Program-made: the position numbers and the translations under genes | The notes under the pieces: model-generated | What the model was told of the DNA's origin: nothing | The model's input: only the letters and a program-made list of their open reading frames with translations | Database searches by the model: none | Part shown: piece by piece, positions 1-6,980 of the stretch | Layout: each line of letters begins with the position of its first letter | Position numbering within the stretch: position 1 is the first letter of the stretch | Assembly: GCA_026992215.1 (NCBI GenBank) | Contig: JALXAI010000483.1 | Coordinates: 1 to 12,002 of the forward strand | DNA from: Desulfobacterales bacterium | GTDB taxonomy: Bacteria > Desulfobacterota > Syntrophobacteria > B119-G9 | Length of the DNA: 12,002 bases | Direction: 5' to 3'

Positions 1-376
1 AGTAAGCACGTGCTGTACTTATGATGTAATCATCGGTTATTTCGGTGTTCGAGCAGCATAGGACTTCTCCGCGAATTACGTGAAACCTAAACGATAACGG
101 AGCGTCATTGATTATTTTTACATCCACTTCGTAAGGTGATTCTATGGCCTTTTTGAGTTTTTGCGACAATTCAAATTCATAATCAAAATAATCTGCCGAT
201 GGAAGGTCTTTCACGAAAATACCAACATCAATATCTCTGAAAAATGACTCCGTCAGGAAAGAACCATACAAAAACGCAAAAACGATTTTTCTTTCTTTTT
301 CAAGCACATTCTTGAGCCTCTTCTCGATTCTTATTTTTTCATCCCTTGAAGCTGTGTGGACTTTAATTTTGTTCAT
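1..376 (-). CDS. MNT-family nucleotidyltransferase (probable HEPN/MNT antitoxin), cut by left edge
   Basis: I translated this minus-strand gene from the ATG at 376-374; 125 codons are visible and the frame is still open at base 1. It has the minimal nucleotidyltransferase signature: Y37-G38-S39-F40, then D48-I49-D50, and a third acidic residue D85 in a VDVKII strand, as expected for the two-metal site. The compact G-S-x8-D-x-D spacing is common in bacterial and archaeal MNT proteins. MNT proteins usually act as antitoxins that AMPylate a HEPN ribonuclease toxin; this partner role is known for the family and only inferred here. No HEPN gene lies upstream (377-519), so a partner, if any, would be left of the window. 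An AAAGGA ribosome site sits 12 bases before the ATG. MNT proteins are about 130-140 residues, so most of this one is present. Confidence 0.85.
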   Translation of the reverse strand, partial: MNKIKVHTASRDEKIRIEKRLKNVLEKERKIVFAFLYGSFLTESFFRDIDVGIFVKDLPSADYFDYEFELSQKLKKAIESPYEVDVKIINDAPLSFRFHVIRGEVLCCSNTEITDDYIISTARAY

Positions 377-408
377 AAATCTGAATTGTCCTTTAAACTT
401 GTTGTGTA

Positions 409-436
409 ATTTTAGCTTAATCCAGCAAAGTAGCAA
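409..436 (-). promoter_or_regulatory. Possible sigma-70 promoter of the MNT gene
   Basis: On the minus strand TTGCTA (436-431), a 16-base gap and TAAAAT (414-409) lie about 30 bases upstream of the MNT start. The match is moderate. Without it the gene would depend on readthrough from the prenyltransferase gene, whose stop is 143 bases upstream. Confidence 0.3.
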
Positions 437-519
437 ACAAAAGGAGGACTCATGCTCCCCACGTGCTGTACTTCTTTTATCAGGTCATCCAACTAATAAC
501 ACGTTAAGAAATAGACACC

Positions 520-1455
520 TTAAGCCAAATATATCTTATAACAGACAAGTCCTAAGAATACCACGGTAGAAATCAACAGGTGAGGATCTTTGACCAGGGT
601 AAGAATCGGGTCTCCGCCCTTACCGCTTTCGGTGAGCATGAGAAATCGAATCACACCGTAGGTAGCGGGAATAATCGAATAGACAAGATTGTGACCGTTT
701 TCAACCGTGTAAAGTGCGTAGGTAACTAGGCTAACACAGGCCATTGCCCATAGGAAATGGTTCAAAAAGGGAACAGAGTACTGTGCCAGACTGCTCCTGT
801 GATTTGTGGCTTCTGTCCCCATCATCACTATTTCGCTCTTTCTTTTAGCAATGGTTATCAGAAGCGCAAGGAAAAACACTGTGGAAAATAACCAGTTAGA
901 AATCGGAATACCCGTGGCGTAACCACCGGCAAGAACTCTGAGCACGAAAAAAAAGGCGATGAGAAATATCTCGAGACAAGGGACTCTTTTTAGTCCCAGG
1001 CTGTATGCCAGCGTCATCAATATGTAGGCTAGCAGGCAAAGTGACAGCTTCAAGTTGGGAAGAAAATTAAAAGAGAAAAAAAAGATTACTGACAGGAGCA
1101 ATGCGCTCATAAGAACAACATCTTTTAGTCCCAGTTCTCCTGAAGGAATGGGACGATTACATTTGTTGGGGTGTTGAGCATCTTGCTTGCGGTCAATCCA
1201 GTCGTTGAGTACGTAGCCTAGGCTTGCCGTTGCACAGAACATCATTGCGGCCGCTGCAGTGGAAAGCAAAAGCTCCATGTTCGTGATCTTTCCGGCAAAC
1301 AGTACTGGAGCAAAAACAAGCCCGTTTTTTATCCATTGATAGGGACGAATGAGGGTCATGTAGGGTTTTATCTTGTCTGCTCCTAGCCGCAATACTGATT
1401 CTTTTTGATACTCTTGGGCAATATTTGAAGATTGACACGTATCTATGCTTTCCAT
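520..1455 (-). CDS. UbiA-superfamily prenyltransferase, decaprenyl-phosphate phosphoribosyltransferase-like
   Basis: A 311-residue polytopic membrane protein. The first aspartate-rich motif is N84-D85-W-I-D88-R-K-Q-D92, followed by HPNKCNRPIPSGEL, the HPxKxxRP signature typical of the branch that transfers phosphoribose from PRPP to a polyprenyl phosphate (as in mycobacterial Rv3806c). Further matches are RPYQWIKN near residues 37-44, Y151-S-x2-L-K156, and FVLRVLAGG. In that branch the product feeds arabinose-type lipid donors for cell-envelope glycans, but no DprE1/DprE2-like genes are visible here, so the pathway is inferred. An aspartate expected shortly after Y-S-x2-L-K is glutamate here (E162). 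The start is uncertain: no good ribosome site precedes the ATG at 1455, and M33 just before the conserved RPYQW segment is an alternative. The gene stands alone between the decayed vapBC locus and the MNT gene. Confidence 0.85.
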   Translation of the reverse strand: MESIDTCQSSNIAQEYQKESVLRLGADKIKPYMTLIRPYQWIKNGLVFAPVLFAGKITNMELLLSTAAAAMMFCATASLGYVLNDWIDRKQDAQHPNKCNRPIPSGELGLKDVVLMSALLLSVIFFFSFNFLPNLKLSLCLLAYILMTLAYSLGLKRVPCLEIFLIAFFFVLRVLAGGYATGIPISNWLFSTVFFLALLITIAKRKSEIVMMGTEATNHRSSLAQYSVPFLNHFLWAMACVSLVTYALYTVENGHNLVYSIIPATYGVIRFLMLTESGKGGDPILTLVKDPHLLISTVVFLGLVCYKIYLA

Positions 1456-1502
1456 AATCTTGACTAATGCCCCGTTCGGTGTCAGTTCTTGCTATACAAC
1501 TT

Positions 1503-1877
1503 TTAGCCCAGAAATTGTCTGGCTCTTTTGTCAGCAAATACGAATGGTATCTCGAGAACCCTGGATGTTGTTACAATAACCTCTTCGCCAGCGTGCTCAC
1601 GCTGTATATGTAGTACACAGCTTTCGACACAAATAGTTCACTCTAAATGCACCCTAGAAATATTGTATTCTATCGGCAAACCATTTATCCAGTCTAATAA
1701 TGGCATAGAGAAAAAAACCTTTCTTTCCGCCATGTTTCATAGTTTCCACACGGAAGTGTCATGGCTCCATCTATACGTGACATTTTCAGTTGACTTCGCG
1801 GCTTTCTCCTAGATCGGGTTATCTTTTCAAATACAAAAACACATCGATAGATGGGTAGCCATAAGAATGCCACTCAC
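1503..1877 (-). pseudogene. vapC: Decayed PIN-domain toxin (VapC), full-length frame with four internal stops
   Basis: One minus-strand frame running from GTG (1877-1875) to TAA (1505-1503) is exactly 125 codons, the usual PIN-toxin length, and reads as VapC throughout. The start gives VSGILMATHL (family GILLDTH), the middle DTSVWKL and SMPLLDWINGLPIEY (family S-V-W-E and DWI), and the end AGEEVIVTTSRVLEIPFVF then ADKRARQFLG (family ADRxIVATARxLxxPxVTADxxI). In-frame stops fall at codons 17 (TGA), 23 (TAG), 47 (TGA) and 80 (TGA). Three of the four metal-binding acids are changed: D to A at 7, E to K at 45, D to E at 98; only D116 remains. The GTG overlaps the vapB stop as GTGA, the standard vapBC junction. 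VapC proteins are toxin ribonucleases; this copy cannot work. I worked this out by eye in the minus frames, without a search. Confidence 0.85.
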
Positions 1878-2100
1878 CTCGGAACTTCCCAGTTTCCTTC
1901 AACCGCCGGCGAAACTACATTACTCAGGATGAAAAGGCATCTTTCAGGGGTACTTTTCCTTTCAGTATTTCCCAGAGCTCGAACTTCGGCTCTAGAACCC
2001 CTCCGCTTGGTGATAATTACCCCTTTTTTCTTCATGCACTCTGTCAAGAATACCCAAACACTGAGCTTTGAATTTAGTTAGACATCGGAATGGTTTCCAT
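1874..2100 (-). pseudogene. vapB: Decayed Phd/YefM-type antitoxin (VapB), frameshifted
   Basis: A clear GGAGG site (2114-2110) precedes an ATG at 2100-2098 by nine bases. The ATG frame gives METIPMSN and stops. The rest of a Phd-type antitoxin is recoverable in shifted frames: FKAQCLGILDRVHEEKRG (frame +1), GVIITKR and RAEVRALG (frame +2), ELWEILKGKVPLKDAF (ATG frame again), and NVVSPAVEGNWEVPR ending at TGA 1876-1874 (frame +2). Pieced together these follow the family plan FKAxCLxxLDxV, ITKRGxPVAxL, FGxLKGKV, IVSPxxExWE, at about 77 residues. Phd/YefM antitoxins bind their own promoter and neutralise the PIN toxin encoded next to them. At least three indels are needed, so a single sequencing error does not explain it. 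It sits 62 bases downstream of the ABC ATPase gene on the same strand. Confidence 0.8.
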
Positions 2101-2162
2101 AACAGCGAACCTCCGTTTCTACTCGAAATATCAGGGAAAAACATAAGAACAACTTCCAACTT

Positions 2163-3092
2163 TTATGCTCTTTCCTTAGAAGTTGTCAAATTCAAGAAGA
2201 GTTCTTCAAGTGATCTTTTTTTTCGCTCGAGGCTTACCACGGTTCCCTTTTTCTCCCCGATCCAGCCTATTGCATCCGGAATATCTTCCTCTTCGAGTTC
2301 AATTTTATATAATGCCTCTTTTTGCCACAGCAATGCAAATTTATCTTTTATTTCAGGATGGTTAAGAGCTGATCCGGTAACGCGAAATGTCATTTCAAAG
2401 GTACCACCGGGTGGATATAGCGCGTCCTGGATCGAACCGGTGTATTTAAGTTCTCCCCGAACAAGTATGCCAACTTTATCGCATAGTGTCTCTATGTCCG
2501 GTATGATATGAGTGCTGAAGAATACAGTTTTCCCTTTCTCTTGCAAGTCTCTTATGATTGAAGAAACAAGGTGACGTCCCAGCGGATCAAGACCGCTCAT
2601 GGGCTCGTCCAGGATCACAAGTTCGGGATCGTTCATCAGAACCGCGGCAATCCCGGTTCTTTGTACCATTCCTTTTGAGAAAGTCTTGATGGGCCTTTTT
2701 GCAGCGTCTTCTAACAAGACCAGTGAGAGGAGCTCGTAGGCTCTTCTTTTAACACTTACCCGGTCAGCCCCGTTTAGTTTCCCTATAAGTGTCAGCAATT
2801 CCAGGGGATTAAGATAATTATAGAATCGAGGATGTTCGGCAAGGTAGCCAACACCTATTCTTGCTTCAGGGGCAGACACTTTCTTTCCCCATAGCCATGC
2901 ATTGCCAGAAGTTGGGTTCAACAACCCCATCAGGATCTTGATAGTGGTGCTTTTCCCGGCGCCGTTCGCTCCTATAAAACCAAAGATTTCCCCTTTATTC
3001 ACTTCAAGGTTGAGGTTTTTAAGAGACTCAACTTTCTTCTTGAGCCCTTTTTTATAAGTTTTACTCAGATTTTCTGTCTTTATTGCCACCAT
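2163..3092 (-). CDS. ABC transporter ATP-binding protein (ABC-2 export type)
   Basis: A 309-residue nucleotide-binding subunit with a complete ATPase core: Walker A GANGAGKST (residues 41-49), signature SKGMVQR (139-145), Walker B LVILDEP (158-164) followed by SGLDP, and switch histidine H195 in FFSTH. The Q-loop region reads GYLAEHPRFYNYL; this ExPxFY form occurs in the ABC-2 subfamily that handles polysaccharide, lipid or protein export. Residues after about 215 form the accessory C-terminal region. It should power the permease encoded at 3930-4754. Its ATG lies inside the end of the preceding TPR gene (32-base overlap), with a GGAAG site eight bases upstream, implying translational coupling. 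The substrate is unknown; the pilin genes upstream suggest a role in pilus or envelope biogenesis. Last intact gene of the cluster; I saw no convincing terminator after it. Confidence 0.92.
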   Translation of the reverse strand: MVAIKTENLSKTYKKGLKKKVESLKNLNLEVNKGEIFGFIGANGAGKSTTIKILMGLLNPTSGNAWLWGKKVSAPEARIGVGYLAEHPRFYNYLNPLELLTLIGKLNGADRVSVKRRAYELLSLVLLEDAAKRPIKTFSKGMVQRTGIAAVLMNDPELVILDEPMSGLDPLGRHLVSSIIRDLQEKGKTVFFSTHIIPDIETLCDKVGILVRGELKYTGSIQDALYPPGGTFEMTFRVTGSALNHPEIKDKFALLWQKEALYKIELEEEDIPDAIGWIGEKKGTVVSLERKKRSLEELFLNLTTSKERA

Positions 3093-3933
3093 TTTTAGTC
3101 TTCCGCCAGCCTTCCGCTAGTTTACTTGTTGTGTATACTTTTCCTTGCTTGGTCAAGTAAAATTTACCACCGTAAGGGTCCGGAGGGATGGAACTTATAA
3201 TACCCGATGTTACAAGCTCCATAAGCGATTTTGGCCTGTGGTGGTACTTTCCCCGGTATTTATCCACGGCCTTTTCAAGAAACCGGATCGCTTCGAGGGC
3301 CATGAGACGCTTGATAAGTTTTTTTCTCAAAAGTGGGTTTCTGGTGTCAGGAATCATTGATTTCAGGTAAATAATGCCCGCCTCCGTTTCATTTCCCTCG
3401 TAAAACATTCTGGCGGTAAGGGTTGCCAGCAGTGCACTTTTGGGATTCAGCCTGGAAGCCAGCTTTAAATAGCGGGCAGCTTTTGCCGGTTTTTTCAGCT
3501 GAAAATAATAGTTCGCCGCGAGAAAAAACGGGATGTACCAGTCCCAGGTTCGATGCTTCAGCCCCTTTTCCAACAGCCTGTTCAGATGTGTTATTGCGGG
3601 TTTAATCCAGCTTAAAGTGCCCTGAGCAAAATAGTAGCAGTCCATGTTGTAGGGATCAAGATCGGTTGCTTTGTCAAGGGCGTCGTATAATCTTCTCAGC
3701 TCCGGTGTTTCTTTCCTCCAGCCAACCTTTTCTCCAAAATAAAATTCAGTATTAAAAAAAATAGTTTCAGCCATGAGTTCCCTGTTACCCAGTGACATGA
3801 TCTCAAGGGCAAGGGTTGGCGGAAGCCTGTGCAACCGCAGGGGAGAAGGGTGACGCTCCTGATATGTGGGATAATAGTAATTCACGCCTGCAAAAAGCGA
3901 CAACAAAATGATCCCGATTAAAAGCCGCCTCAT
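3061..3933 (-). CDS. Membrane-anchored TPR protein with pseudopilin-like C-terminal segment
   Basis: A 290-residue protein. It starts with a single hydrophobic helix (MRRLLIGIILLSLFAG), which suggests an inner-membrane anchor with the rest outside the cytoplasm. Residues of about 75-185 are helical with TPR-like spacing (for example PAKAARYLKLASRLNPKSA). The last third, about residues 210-275, reads LEKAVDKYRGKYHHRPKSL, then an ELV segment, IPPDPYGGKFYL and GKVYTTSKL. That resembles the tail of type II secretion/pilin-like proteins, where DPxG plus a short beta hairpin closes the fold. Its ATG overlaps the permease stop as ATGA, and its 3' end overlaps the ABC ATPase gene by 32 bases, so all three are probably made together. 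I do not recognise a named family. A periplasmic scaffold linking the exporter to its client is inferred from the architecture only. Confidence 0.75.
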   Translation of the reverse strand: MRRLLIGIILLSLFAGVNYYYPTYQERHPSPLRLHRLPPTLALEIMSLGNRELMAETIFFNTEFYFGEKVGWRKETPELRRLYDALDKATDLDPYNMDCYYFAQGTLSWIKPAITHLNRLLEKGLKHRTWDWYIPFFLAANYYFQLKKPAKAARYLKLASRLNPKSALLATLTARMFYEGNETEAGIIYLKSMIPDTRNPLLRKKLIKRLMALEAIRFLEKAVDKYRGKYHHRPKSLMELVTSGIISSIPPDPYGGKFYLTKQGKVYTTSKLAEGWRKTKNGGNKDRKSE

Positions 3934-4754
3934 GGCAGATCTCTCTTCTCAAAAACCAAAATGGCCACGTACAGTGCCAGTGCCGAGTACACGAAAGCGT
4001 ACGCCACCGATACTGCAAAAAGCTTTGTTGGGTGCGGAAGTCCGTAAATGGCCTGTACTTTGAAATCAAAGAGAGCAAAATTGGGGAAAACGTAGTATGC
4101 TCCCTTTACCAGGGCCTTTAGTGCCGGCGGAAACTGGTTTTTCGCCATGCCTGACTCAATATACCTGACCACGGACTGCGTGCTCTGCCCTACTGCATAA
4201 ACGGCACAACCAAGGAGAAAAGGCAAGATAGATGACGTGGCAAAGCTTGTAAAAAGTATAATTATCGCTCCTAGTACAATACATGCCTCAAAGCTGCCTG
4301 CCAGTGAAATAACAACATTTTGCCATGATATATTGGGTGCGTTTTGAACTCCCAGGCTTGTGACCCAAACACCAAGAGACGCAAAAAGACCCAGTAACAA
4401 AATCGTTGAACCAATCATGACCACAAAGCCAGAAAATTTGCCCAGGATATAAAGTGTACGGCTGATAGGCTGAGTAATGATTACATAACCTGCCTTTGAA
4501 TCTATCTCGCTTGATATCAGGTTCAGCCCCAAAAAGATTGTAACCACCACACTAATAATCTGAACAACTGACAGGCTGTAATTAATACTGACCTCAAGCG
4601 GTTGTCTCATCGAGAAGCTGCTGAATATACCAGTGGAGAAAATTAGAAATATACCAAGTAACCCAATGCCCTGGTACAGGCGATCGCGCATTCCGCCTTT
4701 TATGGTAGTTAGTGAGATTACAAAGAAGGACCGTATTTTGTTATTTCCCTTCAC
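3930..4754 (-). CDS. ABC-2 family permease subunit
   Basis: About 274 residues from the GTG at 4754-4752 (VKGNNKIRSFF...). It has about six hydrophobic segments; the first cytoplasmic-side helix leads into a membrane span, then LISSEIDSKAGYVIITQPIS, a segment typical of ABC-2 permeases that assemble with a separate ATPase. It ends EKRDLP at TGA 3932-3930, overlapping the TPR gene's ATG by four bases. I prefer the GTG to the ATG at 4841, which would add 29 unlikely residues read entirely inside the upstream gene. The GTG overlaps that gene's stop by 14 bases and has a GGAG four bases upstream. With the ATPase at 2163-3092 it forms an exporter whose substrate is unknown; proximity to pilin genes makes a pilus-related cargo or modifier plausible. 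Confidence 0.85.
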   Translation of the reverse strand: MKGNNKIRSFFVISLTTIKGGMRDRLYQGIGLLGIFLIFSTGIFSSFSMRQPLEVSINYSLSVVQIISVVVTIFLGLNLISSEIDSKAGYVIITQPISRTLYILGKFSGFVVMIGSTILLLGLFASLGVWVTSLGVQNAPNISWQNVVISLAGSFEACIVLGAIIILFTSFATSSILPFLLGCAVYAVGQSTQSVVRYIESGMAKNQFPPALKALVKGAYYVFPNFALFDFKVQAIYGLPHPTKLFAVSVAYAFVYSALALYVAILVFEKRDLP

Positions 4755-6477
4755 GCTTCTCCAGTTCCTCGGACAGTTTTTTACATAGCTTGCAAGCGGG
4801 GCCGGTATAAAAATCGTTACTCTTCTTGCAGGCGAGGCCAAAAAAATCTTTAGCCTTCTTTTTATTTCCTATGGCCAGGTTCAACTGACCCAAACGATAT
4901 AACAAAAAAGGATTCCTGTCTACTTTTCGAAGTTCTTCCAGCACACGTATATTTTGAGTCAATAACATGCGTTTTCCGATTTCGTCTTTACATTCAAGAA
5001 TCCTCCGGTTTAGATCCCTGCTAAGTTTCCTCAACAGCCTTCGCTTTATCTTCTTGCTTTTAGCGTTTTCTAAGATGTCTGCCAAAATTATGTCTGCGCT
5101 GGTAGTCGTGTTTAATCCCCCAAGATTAGCAGTAGCGAGAGCCCTTGCGCCGCCCTTACCACTCAATTTCCTGGCTATTTCGTATTCTTTTCTCGCCTCC
5201 TCCACCCTCCCCTGGCACAGCAAAGCTGATGCGTATTCATTATGACCTAAAGGAAAATCCGGGGACTTCTTAATAACATCAGCAAACAGGGTTAAGTTTT
5301 GCTGCCAGACAATGTTTCGTTTGGTGGTGATTACGCCAAAGATCAATAATATAAAAGCGAAAGAGCTTATAACCGCTTCCTTCGGATATTTTGTAAGAAA
5401 CAAGCTGGTTGCTATGGACAGACCCATTAGCGGTAGATACAGATATCTTTCGGCAAGTGGAGTCCAGGCCATTTTGTTTACGGCCACCAGAAGTGCAGGT
5501 GCTACAAATAGTACAGGCCATAACAGAAAAAAGGAGATCAAGCCCTTTCTCCTCCACAGCAGGTAAGCAATCCCTGCGCACGCCATTAGGCCGATAGCAA
5601 AACACAGGGGACGGTTAATACTGACAATCGCAAAATTTAAGGGAAATGGCCATATAATCTTCTTCGTGTAAAAACCAAGAGCTTTAACCAGGCTACCGAG
5701 CTTTGACAGGTAAGAAATGTGTGCCGCGCTGTGAGCTCCCTTTATAGCAGATTTTACCCCGGAGTCTTGTGCAAAATGAAACCCTGTTCTCAACCACAGG
5801 TATAGAACGGTGAAAAACACAAAAGGTGTAGCACGCTTAATTCGTTCTACCTTGCGAACCGAGTATCCAGGCATACCCTTCCAGCCGGTTGCCAGTATGA
5901 CCAGCGGCAAAAGAGAAATGGCTACTTCCTTCGATAAAAGCCCGAGGAAAAAAAAGAAACCTGCTGCTATATCAGTCCACCACCTGGAACTTTTTTCGGG
6001 AAGGACAAACAAAGCAAAAGAAGCAAGGCAAAATAATCCCGCCAGTAGATCTGTTCTGCCGGATATCCAGTTAACGGGTTCCGTTGTCAACGGGTGTATA
6101 CCAAAAAAGGCAGCCCCCAAAAGGGGAACATAGAGGAGAAACCCGAAATTGCCAATTTTCTGCCTCCGAAATATCCCGGATATTAGAAAGAAAAGTAACA
6201 GAGTATTGACAAGGTGGATAAGAATGTTTTCCATGTGCATAATTTGAGGTTGACAGAGAAAAAGAGCATTATCCATCTTGAAAGATAGACCCGATAACGG
6301 TCTGTAGTAGTATATGTTGCGGCGAGAAAAAAGATTGGTTACGTGGAAGGACCGTTCATTTGTCAGGTTAGCGACAAGCCTCTGATCATCGACACTGCAC
6401 AGTTCTCCGAAAATAGTGGGATAGAATACCCCAAGTATTACTAAGGCTAGAAGTAGCGCAGTATACTCTCTTTTCAT
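4741..6477 (-). CDS. GT-C/TMTC-like membrane glycosyltransferase with C-terminal TPR repeats
   Basis: A 578-residue protein. About the first 390 residues are polytopic membrane helices with the pattern of the TMTC/DUF1736 GT-C group: acidic pair D30-D31 in the first outer loop, Y58-R59-P60-L61, the PxxxHxxNxLxH segment around residues 77-88, and HPLTTEPVNWISGRTDLLA (128-146). The remainder (about 395-570) is hydrophilic, helical and TPR-like (GHNEYASALLCQGRVEEARK; FLLYRLGQLNLAIGNKKKA). GT-C enzymes use polyprenyl-phosphate sugars to glycosylate proteins outside the cytoplasm, and TMTC relatives are O-mannosyltransferases. Glycosylation of the pilin encoded upstream is my inference. There is no ribosome site close to the ATG; a G-rich hairpin lies 12-31 bases upstream instead. 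The 3' end overlaps the permease gene by 14 bases. Confidence 0.85.
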   Translation of the reverse strand: MKREYTALLLALVILGVFYPTIFGELCSVDDQRLVANLTNERSFHVTNLFSRRNIYYYRPLSGLSFKMDNALFLCQPQIMHMENILIHLVNTLLLFFLISGIFRRQKIGNFGFLLYVPLLGAAFFGIHPLTTEPVNWISGRTDLLAGLFCLASFALFVLPEKSSRWWTDIAAGFFFFLGLLSKEVAISLLPLVILATGWKGMPGYSVRKVERIKRATPFVFFTVLYLWLRTGFHFAQDSGVKSAIKGAHSAAHISYLSKLGSLVKALGFYTKKIIWPFPLNFAIVSINRPLCFAIGLMACAGIAYLLWRRKGLISFFLLWPVLFVAPALLVAVNKMAWTPLAERYLYLPLMGLSIATSLFLTKYPKEAVISSFAFILLIFGVITTKRNIVWQQNLTLFADVIKKSPDFPLGHNEYASALLCQGRVEEARKEYEIARKLSGKGGARALATANLGGLNTTTSADIILADILENAKSKKIKRRLLRKLSRDLNRRILECKDEIGKRMLLTQNIRVLEELRKVDRNPFLLYRLGQLNLAIGNKKKAKDFFGLACKKSNDFYTGPACKLCKKLSEELEKREGK

Positions 6478-6488
6478 ATAATTAATCG

Positions 6489-6508
6489 AGGGGGATCTCT
6501 CCCCCCCT
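6489..6508 (-). promoter_or_regulatory. G-rich hairpin in the leader of the TMTC-like gene
   Basis: On the minus strand AGGGGG (6508-6503) can pair with CCCCCT (6494-6489) around a GGAGAGAT loop, 12 bases before the ATG at 6477. No U-run follows, so this is not a classic terminator. It may protect or process the pilin mRNA, or limit translation of the downstream genes. A perfect TATAAT on the same strand (6527-6522) just upstream could be a secondary promoter, but I see no good -35. Confidence 0.45.
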
Positions 6509-6604
6509 GATTGGCTGAAGCATTATAGCTGATTTCAACTTGAAAATACCGGGCTAAATAATAACGTGATATAGACTTTGAATTTCTCAACCTGCCCGCA
6601 TCAA

Positions 6605-6949
6605 TTACAGAGCTGACCAGCTACTAAATTCGCTGCTATCACTTTGGCCAGGATCACTGGCTGTAGCACCCTTGTTTTTTGAAGTCCAGTAAATTTTCGG
6701 GTCATCCGAAGCCGTACCATATTCTCTGTCACCATTGAGATGGGCTGATCTGGCGGCATATGATTGAGCAGACGAAGCACAGTGAATCTGCACGTTATTA
6801 GATGTTTTGAACTGGTTTAAAATGTCCACGTTATTTGAACCAACCTGAATCGTTGATCCCGGACCTGTCTGGCTGAAAGTGACTGCCGCGATACTGAGGG
6901 ATGATAAACCAAAAACCAGAATCGCTGTTATGATGAAAACTTTCTTCAT
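6605..6949 (-). CDS. Secreted C-terminal pilin partner (PilA-C / Spc-like)
   Basis: A 114-residue protein with a Sec signal peptide (MKKVFIITAILVFGLSSLSIAA, positively charged start, cleavage near residues 21-22), leaving a mature part of about 92 residues. The segment SNNVQIHCASSAQSYAARS followed by HLNGDREYG and a KIYW strand matches the globular C-terminal domain that single-gene Desulfobacterota pilins carry after their N-terminal helix. In Geobacter sulfurreducens the equivalent gene directly after pilA (GSU1497, called PilA-C or Spc) is needed for PilA-N stability, and the two form a heterodimer. Its only cysteine is C57, matching the single cysteine of the PilA-N here. A strong AGGAGG site lies seven bases before the ATG, and only 31 bases separate it from the pilA stop, so the two are co-transcribed. 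Confidence 0.8.
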   Translation of the reverse strand: MKKVFIITAILVFGLSSLSIAAVTFSQTGPGSTIQVGSNNVDILNQFKTSNNVQIHCASSAQSYAARSAHLNGDREYGTASDDPKIYWTSKNKGATASDPGQSDSSEFSSWSAL

Positions 6950-6980
6950 ATCAATTCCTCCTATAAATATTTAAGGGATT

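Noticed and set aside
1505..1524. Inverted repeat CCAGA-AATTG-TCTGG upstream of the prenyltransferase gene as an operator
   Set aside because: It lies in the C-terminal codons of the vapC pseudogene, so it is most simply coding residue; no promoter lines up with it.
1589..1604. Palindrome CAGCGTG-CT-CACGCTG as a regulatory site
   Set aside because: It falls in codons of the decayed vapC (around IQREHAG) and no intact gene starts nearby.
1528..2511. Plus-strand frames of 94, 76 and 147 codons
   Set aside because: They are antisense to the vapBC pseudogenes and the ABC ATPase gene, without ribosome sites or family features.
6489..6508. Hairpin as a rho-independent terminator of the pilin transcript
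   Set aside because: No U-run follows on either strand, and the downstream genes are on the same strand without another strong promoter.
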